A DNA stretch of 18,694 nucleotides, from the NCBI GenBank assembly GCA_035623255.1, contig DASPTU010000029.1, positions 1-18,694 on the forward strand, given 5' to 3'. The stretch is from JAFAGX01 sp035623255 (lineage in GTDB: Bacteria > Acidobacteriota > Terriglobia > Terriglobales > Acidobacteriaceae). Positions 8,096 to 14,785 of this stretch are shown one piece after another. The translations under genes were made by a program, and so were the position numbers. The notes under the pieces are model-generated. The model saw only the letters and a program-made list of their open reading frames with translations. It was not told the DNA's origin and did no database searches. Every line of letters starts with the position of its first letter. Position 1 is the first letter of the stretch.

Positions 8096-9388
8096 ATGGC
8101 AACTGATCTGGTAGTCGATCCATCCGCAACTGTCGGGCAAGAGTCGAAGACCGGCCGGTCTTCGGGGTGTCGTTTCTGCGGCACCGCTCTGCATCACACG
8201 TTCGTCGATCTCGGTATGTCGCCGCTCTGCGAGAGCTATGTCAGCTCCGAGCAACTCAACCAAATGGAGGCGTTTTATCCACTGCACGTCTACGTGTGCG
8301 AGCGGTGTTTCCTGGTGCAGCTCCAGGAGTACGTCAGCCCCGAAGCGATCTTCACAGACTACGCCTACTTCTCGTCATACTCCGACAGCTGGTTGCGGCA
8401 CGCGAGCAAGTACGTGGATGAGATGGTGCGCCGGTTCGGCTACAACGACAGAAGCTACGTAGTGGAGCTGGCCAGCAACGATGGCTACCTCCTGCAGTAT
8501 TTTGTGAAAAAGGGAATTCCGTGCCTGGGAATTGAACCTGCAATTAATGTTGCTCAGGCGGCTGTGGAGAAGGGCGTTCCGACGCTCACCAAATTTTTCG
8601 GTGAGCAGACTGCCCGGGAGCTGGCTGCAGAGGGCAAGCTGGCGGATTTGATCCTCGCAAACAATGCCCTGGCTCAGGTGCCTGACGTCAACGACTTTGT
8701 TAAGGGAATGAAAATTCTGTTGGCGCCGGAGGGCGTGGTTACGGTCGAGTTCCCGCATCTGATACCGCTGATGGAGGAGAATCAGTTCGACACGATCTAT
8801 CACGAACACTTTTCCTACTTCTCGTTCATCACCGCAGAAAAGATCTTTGCTGCACAAGGGCTGGTACTTTTCGATGTCGAGGAACTTCCGACGCATGGAG
8901 GGTCCCTGCGAATTTTTGCCCGCCATGCGGAGGATGACTCCAAGCCGGTGAGCTCTCGTGCGCATGAGCTTAAGCAGCGCGAGATAGCAGCCGGGCTTAC
9001 GCGGCTGGAAACCTATGCGCATTTCGCCGACCGCGTTAAAGAAACCAAACGCAAGTTGCTGGAGTTTCTGATCCGAGCCAAGCGGGAAGGCAAGTCCGTG
9101 GCCGGTTACGGCGCGCCGGGAAAGGGTAATACGCTTCTCAACTACTGCGGCATTCGGAGTGATTTCCTCGACTACACCGTCGATCGCAATCCTTACAAAC
9201 AGGGCAAGTTTCTGCCGGGCACGCACATTCCGATCTTGCATCCTGACAAGATCCGCGAAACCAAGCCGGATTACATACTGATTCTGCCCTGGAACTTGAA
9301 GAAAGAGATCGGGCAGCAGTTGTCATACGTAGCCGAGTGGGGTGGCAAGCTGGTGGTTCCCATACCCGAGGTGGAGATACTCGCGTGA
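8096..9388 (+). CDS. Zinc-binding NDP-sugar C-methyltransferase (Methyltransf_13/14 architecture)
   Basis: A 430-residue protein with three regions. Residues 25-71 hold a Cys4 zinc site, CRFC (25-28) and CERC (68-71), with DLGMSPLCESY between, as in TcaB9 and related sugar C-3-methyltransferases. The SAM core has VVELASNDGYLLQYF (122-136) and GIEP (145-148). YHEHFSYFS (235-243) is the segment that in TcaB9 supplies catalytic Tyr/Glu/His residues. The C-terminal domain has VAGYGAPGKGNTLLNYCGI, the Methyltransf_14 signature. Characterised members methylate C-3 of a 4-keto-sugar nucleotide, which fits the sugar-nucleotide genes that follow. Its TGA overlaps the GTG start of the 3,5-epimerase by 4 bases. 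An A-rich stretch precedes ATG 8096, without a strong Shine-Dalgarno site. Confidence 0.9.
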   Translation: MATDLVVDPSATVGQESKTGRSSGCRFCGTALHHTFVDLGMSPLCESYVSSEQLNQMEAFYPLHVYVCERCFLVQLQEYVSPEAIFTDYAYFSSYSDSWLRHASKYVDEMVRRFGYNDRSYVVELASNDGYLLQYFVKKGIPCLGIEPAINVAQAAVEKGVPTLTKFFGEQTARELAAEGKLADLILANNALAQVPDVNDFVKGMKILLAPEGVVTVEFPHLIPLMEENQFDTIYHEHFSYFSFITAEKIFAAQGLVLFDVEELPTHGGSLRIFARHAEDDSKPVSSRAHELKQREIAAGLTRLETYAHFADRVKETKRKLLEFLIRAKREGKSVAGYGAPGKGNTLLNYCGIRSDFLDYTVDRNPYKQGKFLPGTHIPILHPDKIRETKPDYILILPWNLKKEIGQQLSYVAEWGGKLVVPIPEVEILA

Positions 9389-9915
9389 TCTTCCGCGAGA
9401 CCAGACTGGCAGGCGCATTCGTGATCGAACCCGAAAAGCTGGAGGATGATCGCGGTTTTTTTGCTCGTTCCTGGTGTGAGAGGGAATTCGCGGAGCACAA
9501 GCTTAACCCCCGAATCGCGCAATGCAATATTTCGCGGAACAAGAGGAAGGGAACTCTGCGGGGGATGCATTATCAGGTAGCGCCGCACACTGAGGCCAAA
9601 CTGGTTCGCTGCACCCAAGGCGCAATTTTCGACGTCATTATTGACCTGCGAGCTGGTTCGCCGACGTTCAAGCAGCACCTCGCGGAGACCTTGACGGCGC
9701 AGAACCATAAGATGTTGTATGTGCCCGAAGGCATGGCGCACGGGTTTCAGTCCCTTGAGGACAACAGCGAAGTGTTCTACCAGATCTCTGAATTTTATGC
9801 GCCGCAGTATGCCCGTGGAGTGCGGTGGAACGATCCGGCATTCGGCATCTCGTGGCCGATAACCGATCCGATTATGCTGGAACGCGACAGAAATTACCCT
9901 GATTTCACCAGCTAA
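9385..9915 (+). CDS. rfbC: dTDP-4-dehydrorhamnose 3,5-epimerase family protein
   Basis: The protein has 176 residues from GTG 9385, close to the usual RmlC length; starting upstream would force a long overlap with the methyltransferase. It is a cupin: DDRGFFARSW (21-30), NISRNKRKGTLRGMHYQ (48-64, with the catalytic His62), IFDVIIDLRAGSPTF (81-95), YVPEGMAHGF (112-121) and GVRWNDPAFGISWP (145-158). Asp168 in LERDRNYP probably pairs with His62, and Tyr138 in SEFYAP matches the catalytic Tyr region. Family members epimerise C-3 and/or C-5 of 4-keto-6-deoxyhexose nucleotides. Coupling to a C-methyltransferase and presence of an RfbF-like gene suggest that the substrate may be a CDP- or dTDP-linked branched sugar rather than the rhamnose intermediate itself. 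The stop overlaps the next start (TAATG). Confidence 0.88.
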   Translation: MIFRETRLAGAFVIEPEKLEDDRGFFARSWCEREFAEHKLNPRIAQCNISRNKRKGTLRGMHYQVAPHTEAKLVRCTQGAIFDVIIDLRAGSPTFKQHLAETLTAQNHKMLYVPEGMAHGFQSLEDNSEVFYQISEFYAPQYARGVRWNDPAFGISWPITDPIMLERDRNYPDFTS

Positions 9916-10922
9916 TGTCCGACAAAATCCTCAACGCGCGTGATGTGGCTGAAGTAAAACCAAATACGGGGAACTCCGGCCGGAGTGCTGCGTCGGCGCA
10001 GGTAAGCGTCGGTCTTCCTGTGTTCAACGGAGAGCAATTTTTGGAGCAATGCGTCGATTCGATTTTGCGGCAGACGCATCGGAATTTTGAGCTGATCATC
10101 TCTGACAACGCTTCTACTGACCGCACTGAGAGCATCTGCAGGCGTTATGCGGAACGGGATTTTCGCATTCGTTATGAACGGCAGCCGCGAAACCGCGGAG
10201 TGACCTGGAATTTCCGCCACGTCGCGCTGCTCGCTCAGGGCGGATATTTCTTGTGGATGGCCCACGACGATTATCTTGCGCCCGAATACATCGAGCGATG
10301 CCTTGAGTTCATCGAGAAAAGTCCCGGGTCCGTGCTTTGTTACAGCAAAGGGATCGAAGTCGATGAAGACGGCAGACAGCTAGGACAAAAGGAGCAGGTG
10401 CTGAATGCCGACGGCCCGGTAGCATACGAGCGCTTCCGAGAGCTGATCCGCATGGAACACAATTGTGAGTCGATTTTTGGGCTGATTCGGACTGACGTGC
10501 TGAAGAAAACCTCGATTCATGGGGATTTTCCTGATTCTGATCGGTGCGTGCTTGCCGAGCTTGCGCTCTACGGAAATTTCGCCAAACTTCCGGAGTATCT
10601 TTTCTTCCACCGTGAGCACTCGCGGCGCGTCACAAAGCAATTTCCAACCCGGCAAGAGCGGATGTTGCGGCTGAACCCTGAACGCAATCTTCGAGTGGTG
10701 TTTCCGCATTTTCGGCAGTTGCGGGAGTATGCCGCGGCTATTCATCGCTCGCCGCTGGCATTAAAAGAGCGCTGGATGTGTTATTTGCAATTGCTTCGCT
10801 GGTCCTGGACCTACAGGTCTCGGTTGATGGCTGATGTTTTCTACGCATTCGCACGGCTGACGAAACCACTGCGCGACTGGTTCAAGCGTTCTTCTCACGG
10901 AACTCACGATGTCCCCGCTTGA
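9915..10922 (+). CDS. Glycosyltransferase family 2 (GT-A, inverting)
   Basis: A 335-residue protein. After a polar extension of about 28 residues, VSVGLPVFNGEQFLEQCVDS (30-49) begins the GT-A fold. LIISDNASTDRT (60-71) is the nucleotide-binding strand and FLWMAHDDYLAPEY (112-125) carries the metal motif as HDD. ESIFGLIRTDVLKK and PDSDRCVLAELALYG form the acceptor half; the Asp/Glu around SDRCVLAE may be the base. The C-terminus is basic with Trp-rich helices (LRWSWTYRSRLM), probably peripheral to the membrane. Its ATG shares one base with the epimerase stop and it overlaps the next gene by 14 bases, so it is translated within the sugar-nucleotide block. It may transfer the special sugar made by these neighbours; that is inference. 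Confidence 0.9.
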   Translation: MSDKILNARDVAEVKPNTGNSGRSAASAQVSVGLPVFNGEQFLEQCVDSILRQTHRNFELIISDNASTDRTESICRRYAERDFRIRYERQPRNRGVTWNFRHVALLAQGGYFLWMAHDDYLAPEYIERCLEFIEKSPGSVLCYSKGIEVDEDGRQLGQKEQVLNADGPVAYERFRELIRMEHNCESIFGLIRTDVLKKTSIHGDFPDSDRCVLAELALYGNFAKLPEYLFFHREHSRRVTKQFPTRQERMLRLNPERNLRVVFPHFRQLREYAAAIHRSPLALKERWMCYLQLLRWSWTYRSRLMADVFYAFARLTKPLRDWFKRSSHGTHDVPA

Positions 10923-12309
10923 GTTGATGGCGATGATTGGAACGACACTAAACATATCCGAGATTCAGCAGCAAACGGACAAGGAATCCCTTGGCCGCGA
11001 GATGCACGCTCTCGCAGCAGAGCTTTATCCCGTGTGCCGCAGCATCACCGGCGATGGTTTTCGCCGAACGATGCAGCGAATACGCCAGGAAATCCCGCTG
11101 CAAGTGCACGAGGTGCCGAGCGGCACAAGAGTGTTCGATTGGACTGTGCCGAAAGAGTGGAATATTCGTGACGCTTACGTCAAGAATTCCCGCGGCGAGC
11201 GCGTGATCGACTTCCAAAAGCACAATTTGCACGTTGTGAACTACAGTGTGCCAATGCGCCGTAGGATGTCGTTACAAGAATTGAAACCGCATCTCCATAC
11301 GCTGCCGGAGCAGCCGACCCTGATTCCGTATCGCACTTCGTACTACAACGAGAACTGGGGGTTCTGTCTGTCGCACGAGGATTTCTTAAGAATGGAAGAC
11401 GGCGAGTACGACGTGGAGATTGATTCCACCCTGGAGCCCGGCCATCTCACGTTTGGGGAATACTTGATTCGGGGGGAAAGTCCCGAGGAGATTCTGGTTT
11501 CTTGCCACTCCTGTCATCCTTCGTTGTGCAACGACAATTTGTCCGGGGTTGCGGTCGCGACCTTTCTGGCCAAGCAATTGAAGGGAGCCGCGCTGCGGTT
11601 CTCATATCGGTTTCTTTTCATCCCGGGCACGATCGGTTCGATTACGTGGCTGTGTTTGAACGAGGAACGGATTCCGCAGATACAGCATGGGCTAGTCCTG
11701 ACTTGCGTGGGAGACCGTGGCGGGCTGACCTATAAGAAGAGCCGACGCGGAAATGCCGAGATTGACCGTGCCGCTGCCCACGTCCTGAGACACTCGGGTC
11801 AGCATCACGAGATTCAGGAATTCTCACCTTATGGCTATGATGAACGCCAATACTGCTCGCCGGCGTTTAATCTGGCTGTCGGTTGCCTGATGCGCACGCC
11901 GCACGGCCGTTTCCCGGAGTATCACACCTCCGCGGACAACCTGGATTTTGTCACACCAGAATCGCTGGCAGACACCTTGTACCAGTGCCTCTCGATTTTT
12001 TCTGTGCTAGAGAATAACGCGCTTTATCTGAACCGCAATCCGAAATGCGAACCTCAGTTGGGAAAGCGCGGACTGTACTCTGCGATGGGCGGATCGGACA
12101 TCAAACAGCTTGAGCTTGCGATGCTGTGGGTGCTCAATTTATCTGATGGAAATTTCCGGTTGCTGGATATTGCCGAGCGATCCGGGCTGCGCTTTGATGT
12201 GATCAAGCGCGCTGCAGACCTTCTTGAAAAACACGGCCTGCTGGAAGAGCTTAAAGGCGCGACTGAATCCGCCAAACTTGAACAGCAAGTTGCCTCGTCA
12301 AATCAGTGA
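10909..12309 (+). CDS. COG4310 aminopeptidase-like protein (DUF2172/DUF4910) with C-terminal winged helix
   Basis: A 466-residue protein. Residues about 25-130 match the DUF2172-type region (LYPVCRSITGDGFRRTM; VFDWTVPKEWNIRDAYV). Residues about 130-370 resemble an M28-like zinc peptidase fold: VSCHSCHPSLCNDNLSG (197-213) supplies likely metal ligands His203 and Asp209, CVGDRGGL (266-273) a further Asp269, SPYGYDERQYCSP (306-318) a conserved acidic patch and PEYHTSADNLDF (336-347) likely ligand His339. Residues about 398-450 form a winged helix (LLDIAERSGLRFDVIKRAAD, then LLEKHGLLEEL). Exact ligand assignment needs a structure alignment. COG4310 proteins have no settled function. Its position between a glycosyltransferase and an SDR, overlapping both, points to amide hydrolysis or transfer on an aminosugar rather than protein degradation. 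ATG 10909 overlaps the previous gene by 14 bases; ATG 10927 and 10933 are alternatives. Confidence 0.85.
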   Translation: MSPLELMAMIGTTLNISEIQQQTDKESLGREMHALAAELYPVCRSITGDGFRRTMQRIRQEIPLQVHEVPSGTRVFDWTVPKEWNIRDAYVKNSRGERVIDFQKHNLHVVNYSVPMRRRMSLQELKPHLHTLPEQPTLIPYRTSYYNENWGFCLSHEDFLRMEDGEYDVEIDSTLEPGHLTFGEYLIRGESPEEILVSCHSCHPSLCNDNLSGVAVATFLAKQLKGAALRFSYRFLFIPGTIGSITWLCLNEERIPQIQHGLVLTCVGDRGGLTYKKSRRGNAEIDRAAAHVLRHSGQHHEIQEFSPYGYDERQYCSPAFNLAVGCLMRTPHGRFPEYHTSADNLDFVTPESLADTLYQCLSIFSVLENNALYLNRNPKCEPQLGKRGLYSAMGGSDIKQLELAMLWVLNLSDGNFRLLDIAERSGLRFDVIKRAADLLEKHGLLEELKGATESAKLEQQVASSNQ

Positions 12310-13235
12310 ACAGATTTGCAGAGATTTCGGTGTTACTAACTGGGGCCAGCGGCTTCATCGGGTCGCATCTGTGTCGGCAATTGCTTTCGGAGGGCGCGCG
12401 AGTTCATGCTGTCTCGCGTCAGCCGCGAAGATCGAACCATGAGAACCTGCAATGGTGGCAAGTCGATCTGGCGGACTCTAAATCAGTGCAAGAGTTATGG
12501 AATAAAACTCAGCCCGACCTGGTTTTTCATCTGGCGAGCCATGTTGCCGGTGCACGCGAATTGTCCAAGGTTCTGCCGACCTTCTATGACAACCTTGCCA
12601 GCACGGTTCATCTGTTGACGTGCGCGAGTGAGAGCGGTTGCCGGCGGATTGTGATTGCGAATTCTTCGGAAGAGCCGCTGGAACTGGACGGCATCACGGT
12701 TCCTTGTTCTCCGTATGCGGCTGCGAAGTGGTCGGCCAGCGCGTATGGGCGCATGTTTCACGCATTGTTTCAAACGCCAGTCGTGATGCCGCGAATTTTC
12801 ATGACGTACGGGCCGGACCAGAGAGATGAAAATAAGTTGGTTCCCTACGTCATCTGCTCGTTACTGCGGGGAGAGGCCCCGAAGGTCAGCAATGGAACTC
12901 GGCTGGCCGATTGGATCTTTGTCGAAGATGTAGTCGAAGGCCTGCTGTTGGCGTCGATCACGCCCGAAATAGAGGGAATCGCGTTCGACTTGGGATCGGG
13001 CAGCTTAGTTTCAGTGCGTCAGATCGTGGAAGAGATTGCTGACATCCTGCAAGCCGGCATTTTTCCCCGGTTTGGCGCGATCCCGGACCGTCCGCTGGAG
13101 CAACAGCGAGCAGCCGATACAGCGTTCGGTAAGGAGCGATTAGCGTGGGAACCGCGTACAACGCTTCGCGTCGGCCTTGAGGCCACGATCGCCTGGTATC
13201 GCGAGCGGAAGTCCGCGCTGGTGGCACATTCGTGA
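12306..13235 (+). CDS. Extended SDR: NAD(P)-dependent epimerase/dehydratase
   Basis: A 309-residue protein starting at GTG 12306, which overlaps the previous TGA by 4 bases. LLTGASGFIGSHLCRQL (10-26) is the cofactor-binding GxxGxxG, VFHLASHVAG (73-82) the next conserved strand, and SPYAAAKWSASAYGRM (135-150) the catalytic Tyr137-x3-Lys141. The strand that carries the catalytic triad reads VIANSSEEP (116-124): where dTDP-glucose dehydratases have Thr-Asp-Glu it has Ser-Ser-Glu, closer to the Thr-Ser-Glu of GDP-mannose 4,6-dehydratases. WIFVEDVVEGLLLA is the usual substrate-domain strand. The enzyme could be a dehydratase, epimerase or 4-ketoreductase acting on an NDP-sugar. It is followed after 37 bases by the nucleotidyltransferase. 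Confidence 0.87.
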   Translation: MNRFAEISVLLTGASGFIGSHLCRQLLSEGARVHAVSRQPRRSNHENLQWWQVDLADSKSVQELWNKTQPDLVFHLASHVAGARELSKVLPTFYDNLASTVHLLTCASESGCRRIVIANSSEEPLELDGITVPCSPYAAAKWSASAYGRMFHALFQTPVVMPRIFMTYGPDQRDENKLVPYVICSLLRGEAPKVSNGTRLADWIFVEDVVEGLLLASITPEIEGIAFDLGSGSLVSVRQIVEEIADILQAGIFPRFGAIPDRPLEQQRAADTAFGKERLAWEPRTTLRVGLEATIAWYRERKSALVAHS

Positions 13236-13259
13236 TCTTCATTCCGATTTTTGCGCGAC

Positions 13260-13265
13260 GGAGGG
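13260..13265 (+). promoter_or_regulatory. Strong Shine-Dalgarno before the nucleotidyltransferase
   Basis: GGAGGG lies 7 bases before ATG 13273. It is the best ribosome-binding site in the window and fixes the start against an in-frame upstream ATG at 13177 that would overlap the SDR gene by 59 bases. Confidence 0.65.
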
Positions 13266-13272
13266 CCAGAGT

Positions 13273-14082
13273 ATGAAAGTCGTTTTGTTCTGCGGTGGAT
13301 TGGGCATGAGACTGCGGAATGATTCCGAACAATTGCCCAAGCCCATGGTGCACATTGGCTACCGGCCAATTTTGTGGCATGTCATGAAGTACTATGCGCA
13401 CTATGGGCACAAGGACTTCGTTCTCTGTCTCGGCTACAAGGCAGACGTCATCAAGAATTACTTCTTGAATTACAACGAGTGTCTGACCAACGACTTCATT
13501 CTGGCGGAAGGCGGCAAGAACGTAACCCTACTCAACAGCGATATTCATGATTGGCGCATCACTTTTGCCGACACGGGCATTACCTCAAATATCGGACAGC
13601 GGCTCAAGGCCGTTGAACCCTACCTGCAGGGGGAGGACGTTTTTCTGGCCAACTACGTGGATGGTTTGAGCGACCTTGCTCTCCCGACCTACATCGAGCA
13701 TTTCCTCGAGCGGCGCAAGATTGGCAGTTTCCTTTGCGTGAAACCTTCCCAGAGTTTCCATGTTGTCTCCGTCAACGGAGAGGACCTTGTGAATGACATT
13801 CAGCATGTCAGTGAAACCGGAATGTGGATGAACGGCGGCTATTTCATCTTTCGCAAACAAATTTTCGACTATCTGCATGAAGGTGAAGAGCTGGTGATGG
13901 AGCCGTTCAAGCGGCTGATCGCAGCCAATCAACTCATTGGCTATAGGCACCATGGTTTCTGGGCTTGCATGGATACCTTCAAAGAGAAACAGCAACTGGA
14001 AGATCTCTACATCCGTGGCGACGCTCCATGGGAAGTCTGGAAGACGGCTGCCGACGAAAGGGTTGAGACTTTCCATGCTTAA
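13273..14082 (+). CDS. rfbF: RfbF-like sugar-1-phosphate nucleotidyltransferase (variant glucose-1-phosphate cytidylyltransferase)
   Basis: The protein has 269 residues, near the roughly 257 of RfbF. MKVVLFCGGLGMRLR (1-15) is the nucleotide loop, LPKPMVHIGYRPILWHVMKY holds the conserved Lys of PKP, CLGYKADVIKNYFLNY matches RfbF, DWRITFADTG corresponds to the PWNVTLVDTG segment, and MNGGYFIF, FWACMDTFKEKQQLEDLY and APWEVWK are RfbF hallmarks. RfbF makes CDP-glucose from glucose-1-phosphate and CTP, the entry to CDP-dideoxyhexoses and some branched sugars. Several positions differ from the consensus: GMR for GTR, NYVDG for TYGDG, and no EKP lysine (the region reads NDIQHVSE). It may therefore use another sugar phosphate or nucleotide. 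Its end overlaps the PIG-L gene by 8 bases. Confidence 0.82.
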   Translation: MKVVLFCGGLGMRLRNDSEQLPKPMVHIGYRPILWHVMKYYAHYGHKDFVLCLGYKADVIKNYFLNYNECLTNDFILAEGGKNVTLLNSDIHDWRITFADTGITSNIGQRLKAVEPYLQGEDVFLANYVDGLSDLALPTYIEHFLERRKIGSFLCVKPSQSFHVVSVNGEDLVNDIQHVSETGMWMNGGYFIFRKQIFDYLHEGEELVMEPFKRLIAANQLIGYRHHGFWACMDTFKEKQQLEDLYIRGDAPWEVWKTAADERVETFHA

Positions 14083-14731
14083 GGCACAGCTGGCAAAGCC
14101 GGCTGGTTCGGTTCGGCAGATCCTCTGTTTGGGAGCCCACTGCGATGATATTGAGATCGGTTGCGGCGGCACGATATTGCGCTGGCTCGAAGAGCAGCCG
14201 CAGACGGCCGTTTACTGGGTAGTTTTCTCCTCGGGCCCGGGACGCCGGGAGGAGGCCCAGGCAAGCGCCATGGCATTCCTGCAAAAGGCGCAATGCAAGA
14301 ATGTGATGATTAAGGATTTCAGAGACGGTTTCTTACCGTATGTCGGCAAAGAGGTAAAAGAGTGTTTCGAAGATCTGAAGCAGAAGACCTCGCCGGACAT
14401 CATCTTCACGCACTACCGGGATGACCTTCATCAGGACCACCGCCTGGTTTCCGAACTGACCTGGAATACCTGGCGCGATCACTTGATTCTGGAATACGAA
14501 ATTCCGAAGTACGACGGCGACTTCGGCAGCCCGAATTGTTTCGTGGAATTGGATGAGTCATTGTGCCGGCGAAAGTCGGACTACCTGCTTGAGCATTTTC
14601 CTTCGCAGCGAAACAAGCACTGGTTTTCTGAGGAAACATTTCAAGCGCTACTTCGGCTGCGAGGGATGGAATGCCATTCCGCTACTACCTTCGCGGAAGG
14701 CTTCTACTCGCGCAAACTCGTTCTCAGTTAG
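14075..14731 (+). CDS. PIG-L/LmbE family deacetylase
   Basis: The protein has 218 residues from ATG 14075, which overlaps the nucleotidyltransferase stop by 8 bases; longer upstream versions would lie inside that gene. ILCLGAHCDDIEIGCGG (16-32) is the family signature AHPDD-x-E-GCGG, with Cys in place of Pro; His22 and Asp25 are likely zinc ligands and Asp24 the catalytic base. FTHYRDDLHQDHR (111-123) is the second signature, with His122 the probable third zinc ligand. Family members (MshB, BshB, PIG-L) hydrolyse N-acetyl groups from GlcNAc-type substrates. Here the substrate may be an N-acetylated sugar nucleotide or lipid-linked aminosugar made by the surrounding cassette. No signal peptide is seen, so it is cytoplasmic and differs from the NodB deacetylase of this locus. 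Confidence 0.88.
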   Translation: MLKAQLAKPAGSVRQILCLGAHCDDIEIGCGGTILRWLEEQPQTAVYWVVFSSGPGRREEAQASAMAFLQKAQCKNVMIKDFRDGFLPYVGKEVKECFEDLKQKTSPDIIFTHYRDDLHQDHRLVSELTWNTWRDHLILEYEIPKYDGDFGSPNCFVELDESLCRRKSDYLLEHFPSQRNKHWFSEETFQALLRLRGMECHSATTFAEGFYSRKLVLS

Positions 14732-14772
14732 GTTGCTGTAGGCCTTCCCCCAAAACAAATCTGCATCGTCGC

Positions 14773-14778
14773 AAGGAG
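14773..14778 (+). promoter_or_regulatory. Strong Shine-Dalgarno before the second SDR gene
   Basis: AAGGAG lies 7 bases before ATG 14786. The 54-base gap in which it sits shows no hairpin or T-run typical of a terminator, so the gene is probably read from the same transcript with independent translation initiation. Confidence 0.6.
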
Positions 14779-14785
14779 ATTTTGG

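Noticed and set aside
8375..9241. Long minus-strand open frame of 288 codons opposite the C-methyltransferase
   Set aside because: It lies fully within a well-supported gene on the other strand and its translation shows no recognisable domain; it is a codon-bias shadow.
9337..9384. Upstream in-frame ATG for the 3,5-epimerase
   Set aside because: It would overlap the methyltransferase by 52 bases and add Gly/Arg-rich residues absent from RmlC proteins. GTG 9385 gives the usual length.
13937..14074. Upstream in-frame extension of the PIG-L gene
   Set aside because: It would lie wholly inside the nucleotidyltransferase gene and encode residues unlike PIG-L proteins; ATG 14075 gives the expected N-terminus.
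14732..14785. Possible terminator or promoter in the 54-base gap before the second SDR
   Set aside because: No inverted repeat with T-run and no convincing -35/-10 pair could be seen; only a strong Shine-Dalgarno site is present.
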